A stretch of 64,000 nucleotides of DNA from Plantago major (Eukaryota > Streptophyta > Magnoliopsida > Lamiales > Plantaginaceae): the NCBI GenBank assembly GCA_026545765.1, contig CM048839.1, positions 50,638,677 through 50,702,676 on the forward strand. The letters are read 5' to 3'. The notes under the pieces were generated by a model. The model was not told the origin of the DNA and made no database searches. It saw only the letters and a list, made by a program, of their open reading frames with translations. A program made the position numbers and the translations under genes. This document shows, in pieces, positions 20,744 through 32,560 of the stretch (the stretch's first letter is position 1; each line of letters starts with the position of its first letter).

Positions 20744-23690
20744 TGTTGGTCCAGATAACGGCAAAGTAAAAGACTAGAGGGGGGGGGGTTGGGGTGTGAA
20801 TAGTCTTTTCAAACTTTTGTGGATAAAACAGTTTCTCAGATATCTTTACAGATATCTGATATTTATATTCAGAGAGCGGAAGTCTTTTGTGATAAGTGCA
20901 CGTGTCAGAAAGCAGTAGTGTGTAAATACTCAGCAAGCTATAAGTAAAGTGCAGTAAGTAAATAACATAAGGATTTTTATAGTGGTATCTAAAGGTGGCG
21001 TAATCCCTCAACTAATCCACTCGCCCTTTCTCAGGACTTGAATCTACTAAGATAAGATGATGAGTTCTTCTTACAAAATCCGATCTCTTGATCCCTTTAA
21101 CACTAGGTTCCCAACCAAGTGTTCCCCCTGAGTTATTCCCCGACTTTTTCAGCCAAGAACTTTCTATACTCAGTAACCTTTGAGCTATTCCTTAGTTTCC
21201 CTGTTTCCCAAACTAAGTACTTCCTATGCTCAACGCTTGTTGGTGTTGGTTATGGTAGTTTGTCAGGTGAGCTAGCTCTTATAACTTTTCAGTTATGTTC
21301 AGAGAGATCTTTAGAATCAACCTTCATTAATACTCTTTTCAGTGTATGGGAAGTTGTTCTTTACTAATCCAAGTCTTGTTGTTGTTTAAGAGAATGAATC
21401 TCTGATAACAGTCGCAACTTTATCATTGGATTCAACTCCTTCACAGTAAACAATTCTTATTAAGGATCAGGACACTTAGAACTTTCGTGCTACTTAAAAT
21501 TCAAGAACTTTAATCGCAACAGTAAGGTAATGAGTAATTAAGTAGGTATGGAGGCTTGTATGCTTGAAAGTATAAGTTCTGTTCAGTGAAGTTCAAGGTG
21601 TTCAAGTGTACCCTTCAAGCATTCTAAGTGGTGATATTTATAGTTGAAAATCATATCGTTTGAATAGTGTCCGTTAGGCTCAATGAGATTCAAACTATTG
21701 TTATCTGAAGATAGTACTGCAGTGAGCTTTGTCTCTTTTTAGAGATTTCCTCTTTTGCTCAGACATCTCTGTCTGCGTAATAAATGCACTGTACTATCTT
21801 TTGTCATGTAGTCTCAATGGAATTATGCAAGCTATCTGAGGCTTTGCATTTCCTTACTCAGTAACCATTGGGTATCAGAAACCTATTGAAATACTTGTCT
21901 TCCAAAGACACTTAATTTCTTCAAGGTATCTGAGCTAAGACATCTGAGGAGACCTTTCTCCTTAGTCTTTAGCAATCTTGTGCAGTCTCTTGATCTTCAA
22001 TAATGAGCTCTGGTGTGACAACACAATGTGCGATATAGCATGCTTTTAGACCCTTTTGTTTTTGCCGTAGATTCAATATTTATATCGTCTTATCGTCAAT
22101 TACCAACTTTGCGTATTTTCTGTAGGTCATGATCGCGGTTTTGAGGATTTGCACGATTTCGGGCATCAAAACAGCATAATTGTGCCAAATCGGGACAAGG
22201 AAGCAAATACGTCGGGTTGACCGTGGCACGGAATTCGAGGAGTCAAAACATGTCATGCGACCAACCAGTGCTAAGATAATTGAAGGTGCTACAACTTTGA
22301 GAAGACAACTTTTTGAGGAAACGAAGTTACGAAGCCCGAAATTGAAGGACGAAGATTTATAGACAGAAGCTAGAGACATCGCACTCTGCGGTCGCCTAAC
22401 CGCAGTGCACCGTCTGATTTGTTTCTGGCCTGCTTTCTGGCTTGTCAGGCTGAGGCCCGCCTTCCTAAACCTTCCTTATTGAAGAATGGCAGTTTGGAGG
22501 TCGAAATTTCACCTATAAATAAGACCTCAGGGGTCTCAGAAACAAGACAAGCTCACAAGGCATCTCTCCTGAGAGAGAACCAGTCATCGGGGAAGTGAAA
22601 CCCCAAAACCCTAGCCGCCAGCAAGCAATCAAGAAGACTTCAAGACATCCAAGAAGACATCAAGATCGATCAAGCAAGGAGGAATCGAAGAGGAGAAGAA
22701 GAGGGTCGACACTCGCCATCTTCTTACGGTTGTTTCAAACATGATTTCAATTCAGTTTTCTGTTTATTTACTTTCAGTTATGTCAGGCTAATTTACCTGT
22801 GTAAGGGTTAGCTGGGATCTTTGGCTATTTGGTTTATATATGATGGAATAGTTTTAGTATCTATGTTGGTTATGCGATTGTTGTTCATATTTGTGCTGTT
22901 TAAGAAAGATGCTTTGTTTGTTTATGTTTTCGCGAGACATGAGTATTCATTGCATTAGATTAGGAGGTATCAGCTGTGTCTATAGGTTGATATTCTGCTT
23001 GAGGTATGAAGTTGAGCTAGCAACTGGTGACAGCTTTTAGCTAGACGGTAGTCTACATAGGGTATCTTTGCTGACTGCACCTTGGTATATGATATGTGAC
23101 CTGTATGACTCTTTTGCCGTAACTATCACTATCTATTAATCATGATATAAATCATTTATCAAAATTAAGGTTAAGACTTACATGCTTTTCTCTATAAGTT
23201 CTTAGTTCGTCAAATCTTATTAAAATTACTTTTCCTGCTTACGTGTTTATTTTACTTATTCAAAAATCCAAAAAATCTGTTATTTACTTTTTTATTAAAG
23301 ATCAACCATCTAATATTCTATTTCAATCGAGCGTTATTCCCGAGAGAACGACATCTCGAGTTAACTTACCGCTATAAACTGTGTGTTAGTGAGCTTTGGC
23401 AATTATGAATTTAATCTTTTGATTGTATTTGGGGATTACAGTCTCTACAACGAAACTAAGATTTCCGAGTACACACCAAGCTCCTTCCTGCTGGATGCTT
23501 GCTTCTTGGTCTTCTTCAAAAATATAAAAATTACAATCTGAGACCTAACATCCTATGCAAGATTTGCTAGACTAACATACTCAGTTCCTCTTTTACAATG
23601 TTCAAGTGAACTAAGAGTACTAGTTACCTTTCTGAGTTAAGATAAGTCATTAGAGTTTACTGATCAAAATCTAAACAGATATTCCTAACA
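20744..23690 (-). mobile_element. Solo LTR, family 1, copy a (split by LTR-2a)
   Basis: On plus it starts TGTTGGTCCAGATAACGGCA and ends ATTCCTAACA, so the LTR (TGTTAGGAATA...CCAACA) is on the minus strand. Perfect 5-bp duplication TATAA at 20739-20743 and 23691-23695. Without the nested element it is about 1.47 kb, close to copies b and c. Both TG and CA ends are present and no internal retroelement sequence follows, so it is a recombined solo LTR. The TGTTRG...CYAACA termini suggest a Ty1/copia-type element, by inference only. The short frame at 20487-21011 is a shadow crossing its boundary. Confidence 0.9.
22011..23478 (+). mobile_element. Solo LTR, family 2, copy a, nested in LTR-1a
   Basis: Starts TGGTGTGACAACACAATG and ends CGAGTACACACCA: TGGTGTG/CACACCA are perfect inverted termini. 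The 5-bp duplication AGCTC lies at 22006-22010 and 23479-23483. A TATA-like TATAAATAAGACCTC at about 22514 is shared with copy c. Copy c is followed by a gypsy-type primer-binding region and gag, which assigns the family to Ty3/gypsy. No internal sequence remains here, so it is a solo LTR of 1,468 bp. Confidence 0.92.
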
Positions 23691-23889
23691 TATAAAATAT
23701 TCACTCATAAAACATTACTGATATCGTTTAAAACATTATGCATATACTTAAGAATATCATCTTTCAGGTCTGTCACTAGCACACGTCTCTTCCAAGACTT
23801 TATGATTTAATATACAATTATGTTTTCGAAAAAGAATTCATCATAATTATCAGTAGTAGATTAGCGGACAAAAAATTAGGGACCTTGAA

Positions 23890-24555
23890 AATCGGAGGCC
23901 TAAGCTCAAGTTAAATATGTAGGCTCGAGCTCGACTCATTTTATTCGAGTTTTACTTGAGCTCGATACTAAAAAAATACTATGTATTTACCTGAACTTAG
24001 TCGAGTCATATTCGGCTCAATAACGAAACGAGTCACAATTATGTTCGAACTCGGCTCGAACACCTTATCGAATGAATCGAGCCCTCGACCTGACTTGTGT
24101 AACATCTCTACCTTTAACTAAGTTCAAGTGTTGTTTTTCGAGCTGAGTCGATTCATTACTCGAGCAGAGCTAGGATCGACTCGTTAACAAAACGAGCTCT
24201 TTTTTCAAGTTCGAGTCATGATAATTAAGTACGCTCGATCTCGGCTCATTTATTTGGTTCGAGCTTGAGCTCATTTCAAAAAATGCATATAATAAAAAAA
24301 AATTAACGAGCCGAATTGAGTATGAACGAGCCGAGCCCTACCTGGCTCGATAATGAATCGAGTCTCAACTTTAGGCTCGAACTCGGCTCGAACACCTTAT
24401 TAAACGAGACGAGCTCGCCTAACCCTCGATAAGGCTCGACTGGACTCGGCTCGATAATGAAACGTGTCTCAACTTAAGGTCAAGTTCGACTCGAACACCT
24501 TATCGAACGAGACGAACTTACCAAACCGTCGATAAGGCTCGACTCTTGTAACAAT
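23890..24555. repeat. TCGAGCTCG-rich dispersed repeat
   Basis: Words such as GCTCGAACTCGGCTCGAACA, CTCGATAAGGCTCGACT and GAACACCTTATCGAA recur many times in both orientations (for example about 24055, 24391, 24492). Sequences resembling GACTTGTGTAACATCTCTA occur at about 24090 and in shorter form (GACTCTTGTAACA) at about 24541. This resembles the short repetitive ends of non-autonomous hAT elements, but I could not fix termini or a duplication. Confidence 0.55.
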
Positions 24556-25589
24556 GGAAGCTTATACTAAAATTAAATTCCATATTTATTAGACACCAAA
24601 TTTCACCAACTTGAGGGATTAAATATTAAATTCTAGACCTACGTACTAGCAAGAAATTGGTCCATAGCTCCAATTGATTCAAGAAATGCTACACTGCAAT
24701 CTATATAATACATTAAGCAAAAAAGATTTGGAGTTATTCTAGGATGTCCACATCAAATAATTATGTGGCAAATTCTTATAATGTGATTGGTCCATTTTTT
24801 ATATAGTTGTCCAATATCTTGATTCTGATTGGTCCATTTTAAAACTCAAACTGATGTGTTTAAATATGTTGGCATAAAATCATTTACGTTTTATTATTGT
24901 TGCCATTACTTTAACTCAATAATTATATCTAATTAAGGAATATTTGACTTGCAATTTTTACCCTTACATTGCAAAACTACTCTTCGTATTTCCATTCTTT
25001 CTTTCTTTTCAATTTCTATTTTTTTTTCTTTCTCAAGGAAAAATGCATGTATTCTTGGTACAGAATAAAAATTCTCTTCTGTTGTTTAGTTCAGAATAAA
25101 ATAGATTATTAGGATTGAACAAAATATGTTATAATCTTTACAGTTTACTTCAACCCAATTACGCACATGTACCAATTCGAGAAACTGAGAATTTATGTGG
25201 TTGCGCAACATCTTCAGATTTAATTCATATGTTAATGTTAAGCGAATTTAATATCTACTTTTCTAATGTCCTTATTATGCTCTCTGAATGTTGATGATCT
25301 ACAGGCTTTTCTTGGTCTTTATTTCTGACTCATGAGTGCCCACTGCACGCTTTTGATGATGTAAAAAGATACTCCACGGGTATAGTGAAAAAATAATTAA
25401 GTATATGGAATCCTACAGTAATTACAATAACATTTTTACCTTCTTATTGAAACGGGTAAAGTATATAACAACTTTTTTCGTGATTAAGTAGTAATTTTTA
25501 GTTAAAGGTTATTTAAGAATATCAATATTAAAAAGTGAGAGTTTAATCACAACTTTTTTCGTGATTAATATCATATAATCTCTTAATGT

Positions 25590-25860
25590 TAATCCCTACG
25601 TCCAAAATAAATGACACATTTCAGTTTTAATAAAAGTTTAAGGTCGACTTTGACCATAAATTATCTATATATTATATTGAAAAATTATTTATTAAACTTA
25701 TATGTTTTCGAAGTTCATTAAGTCCAATTTCACAATATATTTATTTTAAATATTTTCTGATATGATATAAGAGCAATTTATTGTCAAAGTCGACTAAAAA
25801 AATTTATCATGCTTAAATATTGGCAATTTATTGTCAAAGTTGACTCCATCAGAGCATTTA
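25590..25860. repeat. Degenerate MITE-like inverted sequence
   Basis: CCCTACGTCCAAAATAAATG at the left resembles the 'CCCTCCGTCCCAAAATA' start of plant Stowaway-type elements. TCGACTTTGACC and GGTCAAAGTCGAC-type words occur inverted at about 25650 and 25785-25850. The ends are eroded. Confidence 0.4.
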
Positions 25861-26032
25861 TAGCAATTTTTCTTTAATGTACTTCGTGCGTAAATAATTT
25901 AAAAAAAATCAAGTCAAATTATTATAAAAGTCATGTTTTTTCTGAATTGAAGAAAACATTAGCTCTCCAATCCAAGTGTTTGGTGTAACCATCCAATTTG
26001 CACTTATATCATATGGTATTTCATACTATATA

Positions 26033-26280
26033 TTCTCTTTGCCCCAATTCAATTTCCCGTGTTGACCTTTTCGGGTCAACCATTATCAAATTGTACCTTA
26101 AACTATAAAGGTAAATGACTTAATAAAACCATATAATAAAAATTTCAAAAGTAAGATTTTATAATATAACTTTGTTAACTAAATATTTAACCACTGTCTT
26201 ATAAGAGTAGTTCGAGGTTAAAATTGACAATGGTTGACCGAAAAAGTTCACACGGAAAGTTGAAATCGGAATAGAGGGAG
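26033..26280. mobile_element. Stowaway-like MITE
   Basis: The left end TTCTCTTTGCCCCAATTCAA ... CCGTGTTGACC ... GGTCAACCATTATC pairs with the inverted right end GACAATGGTTGACC ... GAAATCGGAATAGAGGGAG. The arms run about 55 bp. TA dinucleotides flank both ends. CTCCCTC-type termini with TA duplications are typical of Tc1/mariner (Stowaway) MITEs. Confidence 0.7.
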
Positions 26281-26459
26281 TATTATTTAGGAAAATTACG
26301 GTTTTTAAAATATTTGCTCATGCATACACGTGTCAAGATTACTGCATGCGTAAAATATTACAGTGCATAACTCACTAACACATGCTATAGCTAGATATTA
26401 TTCATAAAATAAGTTATGAAACAGGAACCTTGATTTCGTTAATTGTTAAATAAGTCGCC

Positions 26460-27620
26460 AGGGCATTAGTCGGGCTTGGGCCAAGCCTACGTAACACGAG
26501 TCGAGTACGCTACCCAACCTCGATGGATCAAATTCAAATACATGCGAGTCAACAAGCCATGACGGGCTTTCAAAACTCCTACTCCTCCTGGACACGAGTT
26601 GGGCTTGGGCCTAGCCTTTGTAACATGGGTTGTGCCCTCAAAATACTTCCAAGTCCATCCCATTATGAGAAATTTCATGAAGTATGTGGGTTAATAGGAA
26701 TATGAGTTTAAGGGATGTTTTGAATTGTCCACGAGAGCCTTTATGTGGGTTGGACCGTCATCAGCTTAGCTTTTAGATACATTTTGTCCGTCTTTCTGGG
26801 GGTAGATGTTGTATGTTCTTTCAGGATATGTGACATATGTGATATTCTTAAGATTAGAAAAAATCCAATTGCATGTAAATTTGTAATTTATATTTATTTT
26901 ATATTCAATCTGTTTTTTTTCTTTCTAATTTCATATTAAAATCATTCCAGTCTGGTTCGTCATATATCGAGATTCAAGAGACGCAAGAATTTGCTAAGTG
27001 GATACTTCATTCAGTTATGGGCAATGGGGATTAAAAATTATAAAATGGTGACAATGTTGATATCAAGATTCTCGATGATATACTTATTTGAGAAATGAGT
27101 AATCCTATTAATTTCAACCATTATGATAGCACATATATGTCATTATTGGAGCATTTAACTGATCATCGATTTTTCTCTTGCATCGACTAATGTTGTAATT
27201 GACGAGATTAATAATTAATTTGTTATGACAAAGATGCCCGATGAATGTGTCAAGTACTCGAGTAAGGATATCATTACAAATGTGGATGGTGTTGAGAATT
27301 GTCTCGGGGATGTTTTTCACAACAATTCTTGAGTGCTCAAGGTTCGATGGATGTATGATCATTATGATGCAAATACTAATCAGACTTCCGAGTTGTGGAA
27401 TGGTACGAGTACTCATAGTTACTAATTTTTGAAAAACATATAATCGAGGCAAGAATGATATGTAAAATCAATGTAGTGAAAAAATTTTCATTCTTATGAT
27501 GATTATGATCCAATCTCAGAAGAATAAGTCTCCATTCGGTTTTGATAAATATAACACCATAAAGTTTCGGAGAGTTTAAAGGTATTGAGAATGCTACCAT
27601 AAAGGTGCACCCTCATTCTC
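26460..27620. other. Region without a recognised gene
   Basis: Contains a duplicated word GGGCTTGGGCC...AGCCT..GTAACA at about 26472 and 26605, and overlapping short frames near 27114-27600 on both strands. None shows a family motif I know. The plus frame at about 27230-27420 has several stops. It may be an eroded coding fragment. Confidence 0.3.
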
Positions 27621-27689
27621 GGGAATACAATGAAATTGGATAGAACAAAATAAACTAAATTAACAAGGGTCTATTGCATATCACAAATT

Positions 27690-27932
27690 CTCATGAGAGG
27701 CGGTGTCTAGATAATTTATTTAGAGACGGCCTATGTTTTTAGAAAAATCATCCATATTATTAATTAAAATGTTTATGTTGGTATGGAAATAATTTTTTTT
27801 GGAATATGAAAAAACATCAATGCTGATAACATAGACATTTTGATTAATAACATACATTAAATGATTTTATTGACAACATAGGCCCGTCTCTAGATAAATT
27901 ATCAAGACTGTCTCTCATGAGACTTGCTCATT
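27690..27932. mobile_element. MITE with GAGACGGCC-type terminal inverted repeats
   Basis: Left CTCATGAGAGGCGGTGTCT then AGATAATTTATTTAGAGACG and GCCTATG. Right, inverted: CATAGGCCCGTCTCTAGATA then AATTATCAAGACTGTCTCTC and ATGAG. The arms are about 50 bp with few mismatches. Related ends occur at 46490-46695 and in the palindrome at 20622-20663. The superfamily is unassigned. Confidence 0.75.
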
Positions 27933-27949
27933 ACATATACCCCATGTTA

Positions 27950-28077
27950 GGCTATGTTCTCTTTATCTAAAAACTCATTAATTTTAGTTCAGATTCATTT
28001 CTGTTTAGTTGTTTTTTATACTACAAATAAATTTAGTTCAATTTAGTTCAGTTCAGTTCAGATGAAGAGAATAGAGC
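27950..28077. mobile_element. Tourist-type MITE copy T2, 128 bp
   Basis: Starts GGCTATGTTCTCTTTATCT and ends AGATGAAGAGAATAGAGC, with TTA at 27947-27949 and 28078-28080. It is internally rich in TTAGTTCAGTTCAG. Same family as copies T1 (17863) and T3 (43625). Confidence 0.88.
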
Positions 28078-28206
28078 TTAGTTAGGATCATCTCATCCAA
28101 GTCATAATTAGTAAATAATTACATTCAAGTCTAAAAACTTGAATTTTTGTTGGCCAACTTATAAGATTAATCAATTTATGCGCAAAACAAACATGTCATT
28201 AGTTCA

Positions 28207-31200
28207 TTTTTTATATTTTATGATTTTAATAAACCATTTGTCCAAAAAATAAATAAATAACAAATTACTGATTTACAAAAATAACATTATGAAAAATAAA
28301 TAAGAACAAAAAAGGAATTGATGGTCAATTGAGACAAAATTGATGAAGAAACCTACGAAAAAGAAACCGACAAAAAAAGAATGTGTCGCGTGTGAGTGGA
28401 TTGAAGTCCACTCAAATATTTAAAATGACCAATTTTTCATGTATATATTTTGGTGCCTAATATTTACATGTGCGCGAATGGCGCAACCCAACTCCTAAAT
28501 GAAGTTAGTACCTTAATTGTAAATAGTTATCGATAATTAGTACCTTAATTGGACGCCACCACTTTGAAGATCAAAAGAGGAGATGTCTCACACTAGAGTA
28601 CCAAAAATGAATTTTTCCCTTTTTCTTCATTAATTGTTATGTGTGGGATTGTTTCTATAAATTCAAATTGAAATTCCTTCAAATTGTAATTAAGAAATTC
28701 ATGTTGGAAAGAGTGCAGACTAAGTAGTATACTCCTACTTATTTTTTAAAAATGGATACCATCCATAACATTTAATCATTTATCATACACAAGTATTTGT
28801 AGTATGATCTTCTATTACTATCTTAAATCGAAACCAACCAAAGGTAGTTGTTAATTGAATTTTGACCAATAAAATTGATTTTGATTCATTACGAATAAGA
28901 AATAAATAAAAGACATTAATTCAACTATTCCACTTAATAAAAAGATATTATAGATTTGAACTTTCACTTCAAGTACATTATTTTTCAAAAATATAATTAT
29001 TAATTGTTCAAAAAAATCTTTCATATATTTATTTTATTTTTGCACGTAAAGCGTAAACAAAATGGATCATCCTAGCTAAATAGCATTTTCCAATTAAAAT
29101 TCTGAAAACACTTATAACTCCTACTCGGACTATTTAGTTAATGCAGTTAAATCATATTGAGTAACATATAACTACTTTATAATTCAACTTATCTTCAAAA
29201 CCCATATTTTTTTTTAAAATTTGGAGCAATATTTAGTTCGGTAAAATTGACCCATCCTGAAATTCGAATTTGACACGAAAATACGAAGGTCAACCATCTA
29301 AACATTTTTATATATTTTATGATTTTAACAAACCATTTGTCCAAAAAATAAATAAATAACAAATTACTGATTTAAAAAAATAACATTATGAAAAATAAAT
29401 AAGAAAAAAAAGGAATTGATGGTCGATTGAGACAAAATTGATGAAGAAACCTACGAAAAAAAATCAACAAAAAAACAATGTGACGCGTGTGCACGGTATC
29501 TTTAAAACGACCAATTTTTCATGTATATGTTTTGGTGTCTAATATTCACATGCGTGCGAATGGCGCAACCCAACTCCTAAATGAAGTTAGTACCTTATTT
29601 GTAAATACTTATCGATAATTAGTACTTTAATTGGACACCACCACTCTGAAGATCAAACCTGGAGATGTCTCACACTAGAGTACAAAAAAATGAATTTTTA
29701 CCTTTTTCTTCATTAATTGTTATGTGTGGGATTGTTTCTATAAATTGAAATTGAAATTCCTCCAAATTGTAATTAAGAAATTCATGTTGGCAAGAGTGCA
29801 AACTATGTAGTATACTCCTACTTATTTTTTGAAAATGGATACCATCCATAACATTTAATCATTTATCATATGCAAGTATTTGTAGCATGATCTTCTATTA
29901 CTATCTTAAATCGAAACCAACCAAAGGTAGTTGTTAATTGAATTTTGACCAATAAAATTGATTTTGATTCATTACGAATAAGAAATAAATAAAACACATT
30001 AATTCAACTATTCCACTTAATAAAAAGATATTATAGATTTGAACTTTCACTTCAAGTACATTATTTTTCAAAAATATAATTATTAATTGTTCAAAAAATC
30101 TTTCATATATTTATTTTATTTTTGCACGTAAAGCGTAAACAAAATGGATCATCCTAGCTAAATAGCATTTTCCAATTAAAATTTTTCATTCTGAAAACAC
30201 TTATAACTCCTACTCGGACTATTTAGTTAATGCACTTAAATCATATTGAGTAACATATAACTACTTTATAATTAAACTTATCTTCAAAACCCATTTGTTT
30301 TTTTTCAAAATTTGGAGCAATATTTAGTTCGGTAAAATTGACCCATCCTGAAATTCGAATTTGACACGAAAATACGAAGGTCAACCATCTAAACATTTTT
30401 ATATATTTTATGATTTTAATAAACCATTTGTCCAAAAAATAAATAAATAACAAATTACTGATTTAAAAAAATAACATTATGAAAAATAAATAAGAAAAAA
30501 AAAGGAATTGATGGTCGATTGAAACAAAATTGATGAAGAAACCTACGAAAAAAAACCAACAAAAAAACAATGTGACGCGTGTGCACGGTATCTTTAAAAC
30601 GACCAATTTTTCATGTATATGTTTTGGTGTCTAATATTCACATGCGTGCGAATGGCGCAGCCCAACTCTTAAATGAAGTTAGTACCTTATTTGTAAATAC
30701 TTATCGATAATTAGTACCTTAATTGGACACCACCACTCTGAAGATCAAACCTGGAGATGTCTCACACTAGAGTAAAAATGAATTTTTACCTTTTTCTTCA
30801 TTAATTGTTATGTGTGGGATTGTTTCTATAAATTGAAATTGAAATTCCTCCAAATTGTAATTAAGAAATTCATGTTGGCAAGAGTGCAGACTATGTAGTA
30901 TACTCCTACTTATTTTTTGAAAATGGATACCATCCATAACATTTAATCATTTATCATATACAAGTATTTGTAGCATGATCTTCTATTACTATCTTAAATC
31001 GAAACCAACCAAAGGTAGTTGTTAATTGAATTTTGACCAATAAAATTGATTTTGATTCATTACGAATAAGAAATAAATAAAAGACATTAATTCAACTATT
31101 CCACTTAATAAAAAGATATTATAGATTTGAACTTTCACTTCAAGTACATTATTTTTCAAAAATATAATTATTAATTGTTCAAAAAAATCTTTCATATATT

Positions 31201-32560
31201 TATTTTATTTTTGCACGTAAAGCGTAAACAAAATGGATCATCCTAGCTAAATAGCATTTTCCAATTAAAATTCTGAAAACACTTATAACTCCTACTCGGA
31301 CTATTTAGTTAATGCACTTAAATCATATTGAGTAACATATAACTACTTTATAATTAAACTTATCTTCAAAACCCATATTTTTTTTTCAAAATTTGGAGCA
31401 ATATTTAGTTCGTTAAATTGACCCATCCTGAAATCTGAATTTGACACGAAAATACGAAGGTCAACCATCTAAACATTTTTATATATTTTATGATTTTAAT
31501 AAACCGTTTGTCCAAAAAATAAATAAATAACAAATTACTGATTTAAAAAAATAACATTATGAGAAATAAATAAGAAAAAAATTGAATTGATGGTCGATTG
31601 AGACAAAATTGATGAAGAAACCTACGAAAAAAAACCAACAAAAAAAAAATGTGACGCGTGTGCACGGTATCTTTTAAACGGCCAATTTTTCATGTATATG
31701 TTTTGGTGTCTAATATTCACATGCGTGCGAATGGAGCAGCCCAACTCCTAAATGAAGTTAGTACCTTATTTGTAAATACTTATCGATAATTAGTACCTTA
31801 ATTGGACACCACCACTCTAAAGATCAAACCTGGAGATGTCTCACACTAGAGTACAAAAAAATGAATTTTTACCTTTTTCTTCATTAATTGTTACGTGTGG
31901 GATTGTTTCTATAAATTGAAATTGAAATTCCTCCAAATTGTAATTAAGAAATTCATGTTGGCAAGAGTGCAGACTATGTAGTATACTCCTACTTATTTTT
32001 TGAAAATGGATACCATCCATAACATTTAATCATTTATCATATGCAAGTATTTGTAGTATGATCTTCTATTACTATCTTAAATCGAAACCAACCAAGGGTA
32101 GTTGTTAATTGAATTTTGACCAATAAAATTGATTTTGATTCATTACGAATAAGAAATAAATAAAAGACATTAATTCAACTATTCCACTTAATAAAAAGAT
32201 ATTATAGATTTGAACTTTCACTTAAAAAACATTTATTTTCAAAAATATAATTATTAATTGTTCAAAAAAATCTTTCATATATTTATTTTATTTTTGCACG
32301 TAAAGCGTAAACAAAATGGATCATCCTAGCTAAATAGCATTTTCCAATTAAAATTCTGAAAACACTTATAACTCCAACTCGGACTATTTAGTTAATGCAC
32401 TTAAATCATATGAGTAACATATAACTACTTTATAATTAAACTTATCTTCAAAACCTATATTTTTTTTTTTAAATATGGAGCAATATTTAGTTCGGTAAAA
32501 TTGACCCATCCTGAAATCCGAATTTGATGCGAAAATACGATGGTCAACCATCTAAACATT
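28207..32560. repeat. Four tandem copies of a ~1.09-kb unit
   Basis: The word TGATTTTAATAAACCATTTG (or a one- or two-base variant) starts at about 28221, 29320, 30411 and 31491, with periods 1099, 1091 and 1080. Other anchors, such as GGATCATCCTAGCTAAATAG and CTATGTAGTATACTCCTAC, keep the same spacing. Copies 2-4 are closer to each other than to copy 1. The array ends at GGTCAACCATCTAAACATT (about 32560). No open frame is conserved between copies. It is too long for an ordinary minisatellite and is probably a segment amplified by unequal exchange. Confidence 0.95.

Larger units (their letters stand above)
20411..23803. mobile_element. Foldback MITE, split by LTR-1a
   Basis: The left arm (about 20411-20520: AAAAGACGTGTATTAGTGAG ... 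ATCAGTGATGTTTTATGAGT) is repeated inverted in the right arm (about 23696-23803: ACTCATAAAACATTACTGAT ... CACTAGCACACGTCTCTT). Part of the middle lies at 20521-20738. The arms are about 100-140 bp and about 80% alike by eye. The solo LTR with its TATAA duplication sits between them. The superfamily is unassigned because I could not find an outer duplication. Confidence 0.7.

Noticed and set aside
20487..21011. 174-codon minus-strand frame
   Set aside because: It crosses the MITE/LTR-1a boundary, so it cannot be an old gene, and it has no motif.
27114..27600. Frames of 112 and 74 codons on the minus strand
   Set aside because: Not recognisable; plus-strand frames overlap with equal length. No evidence of coding.
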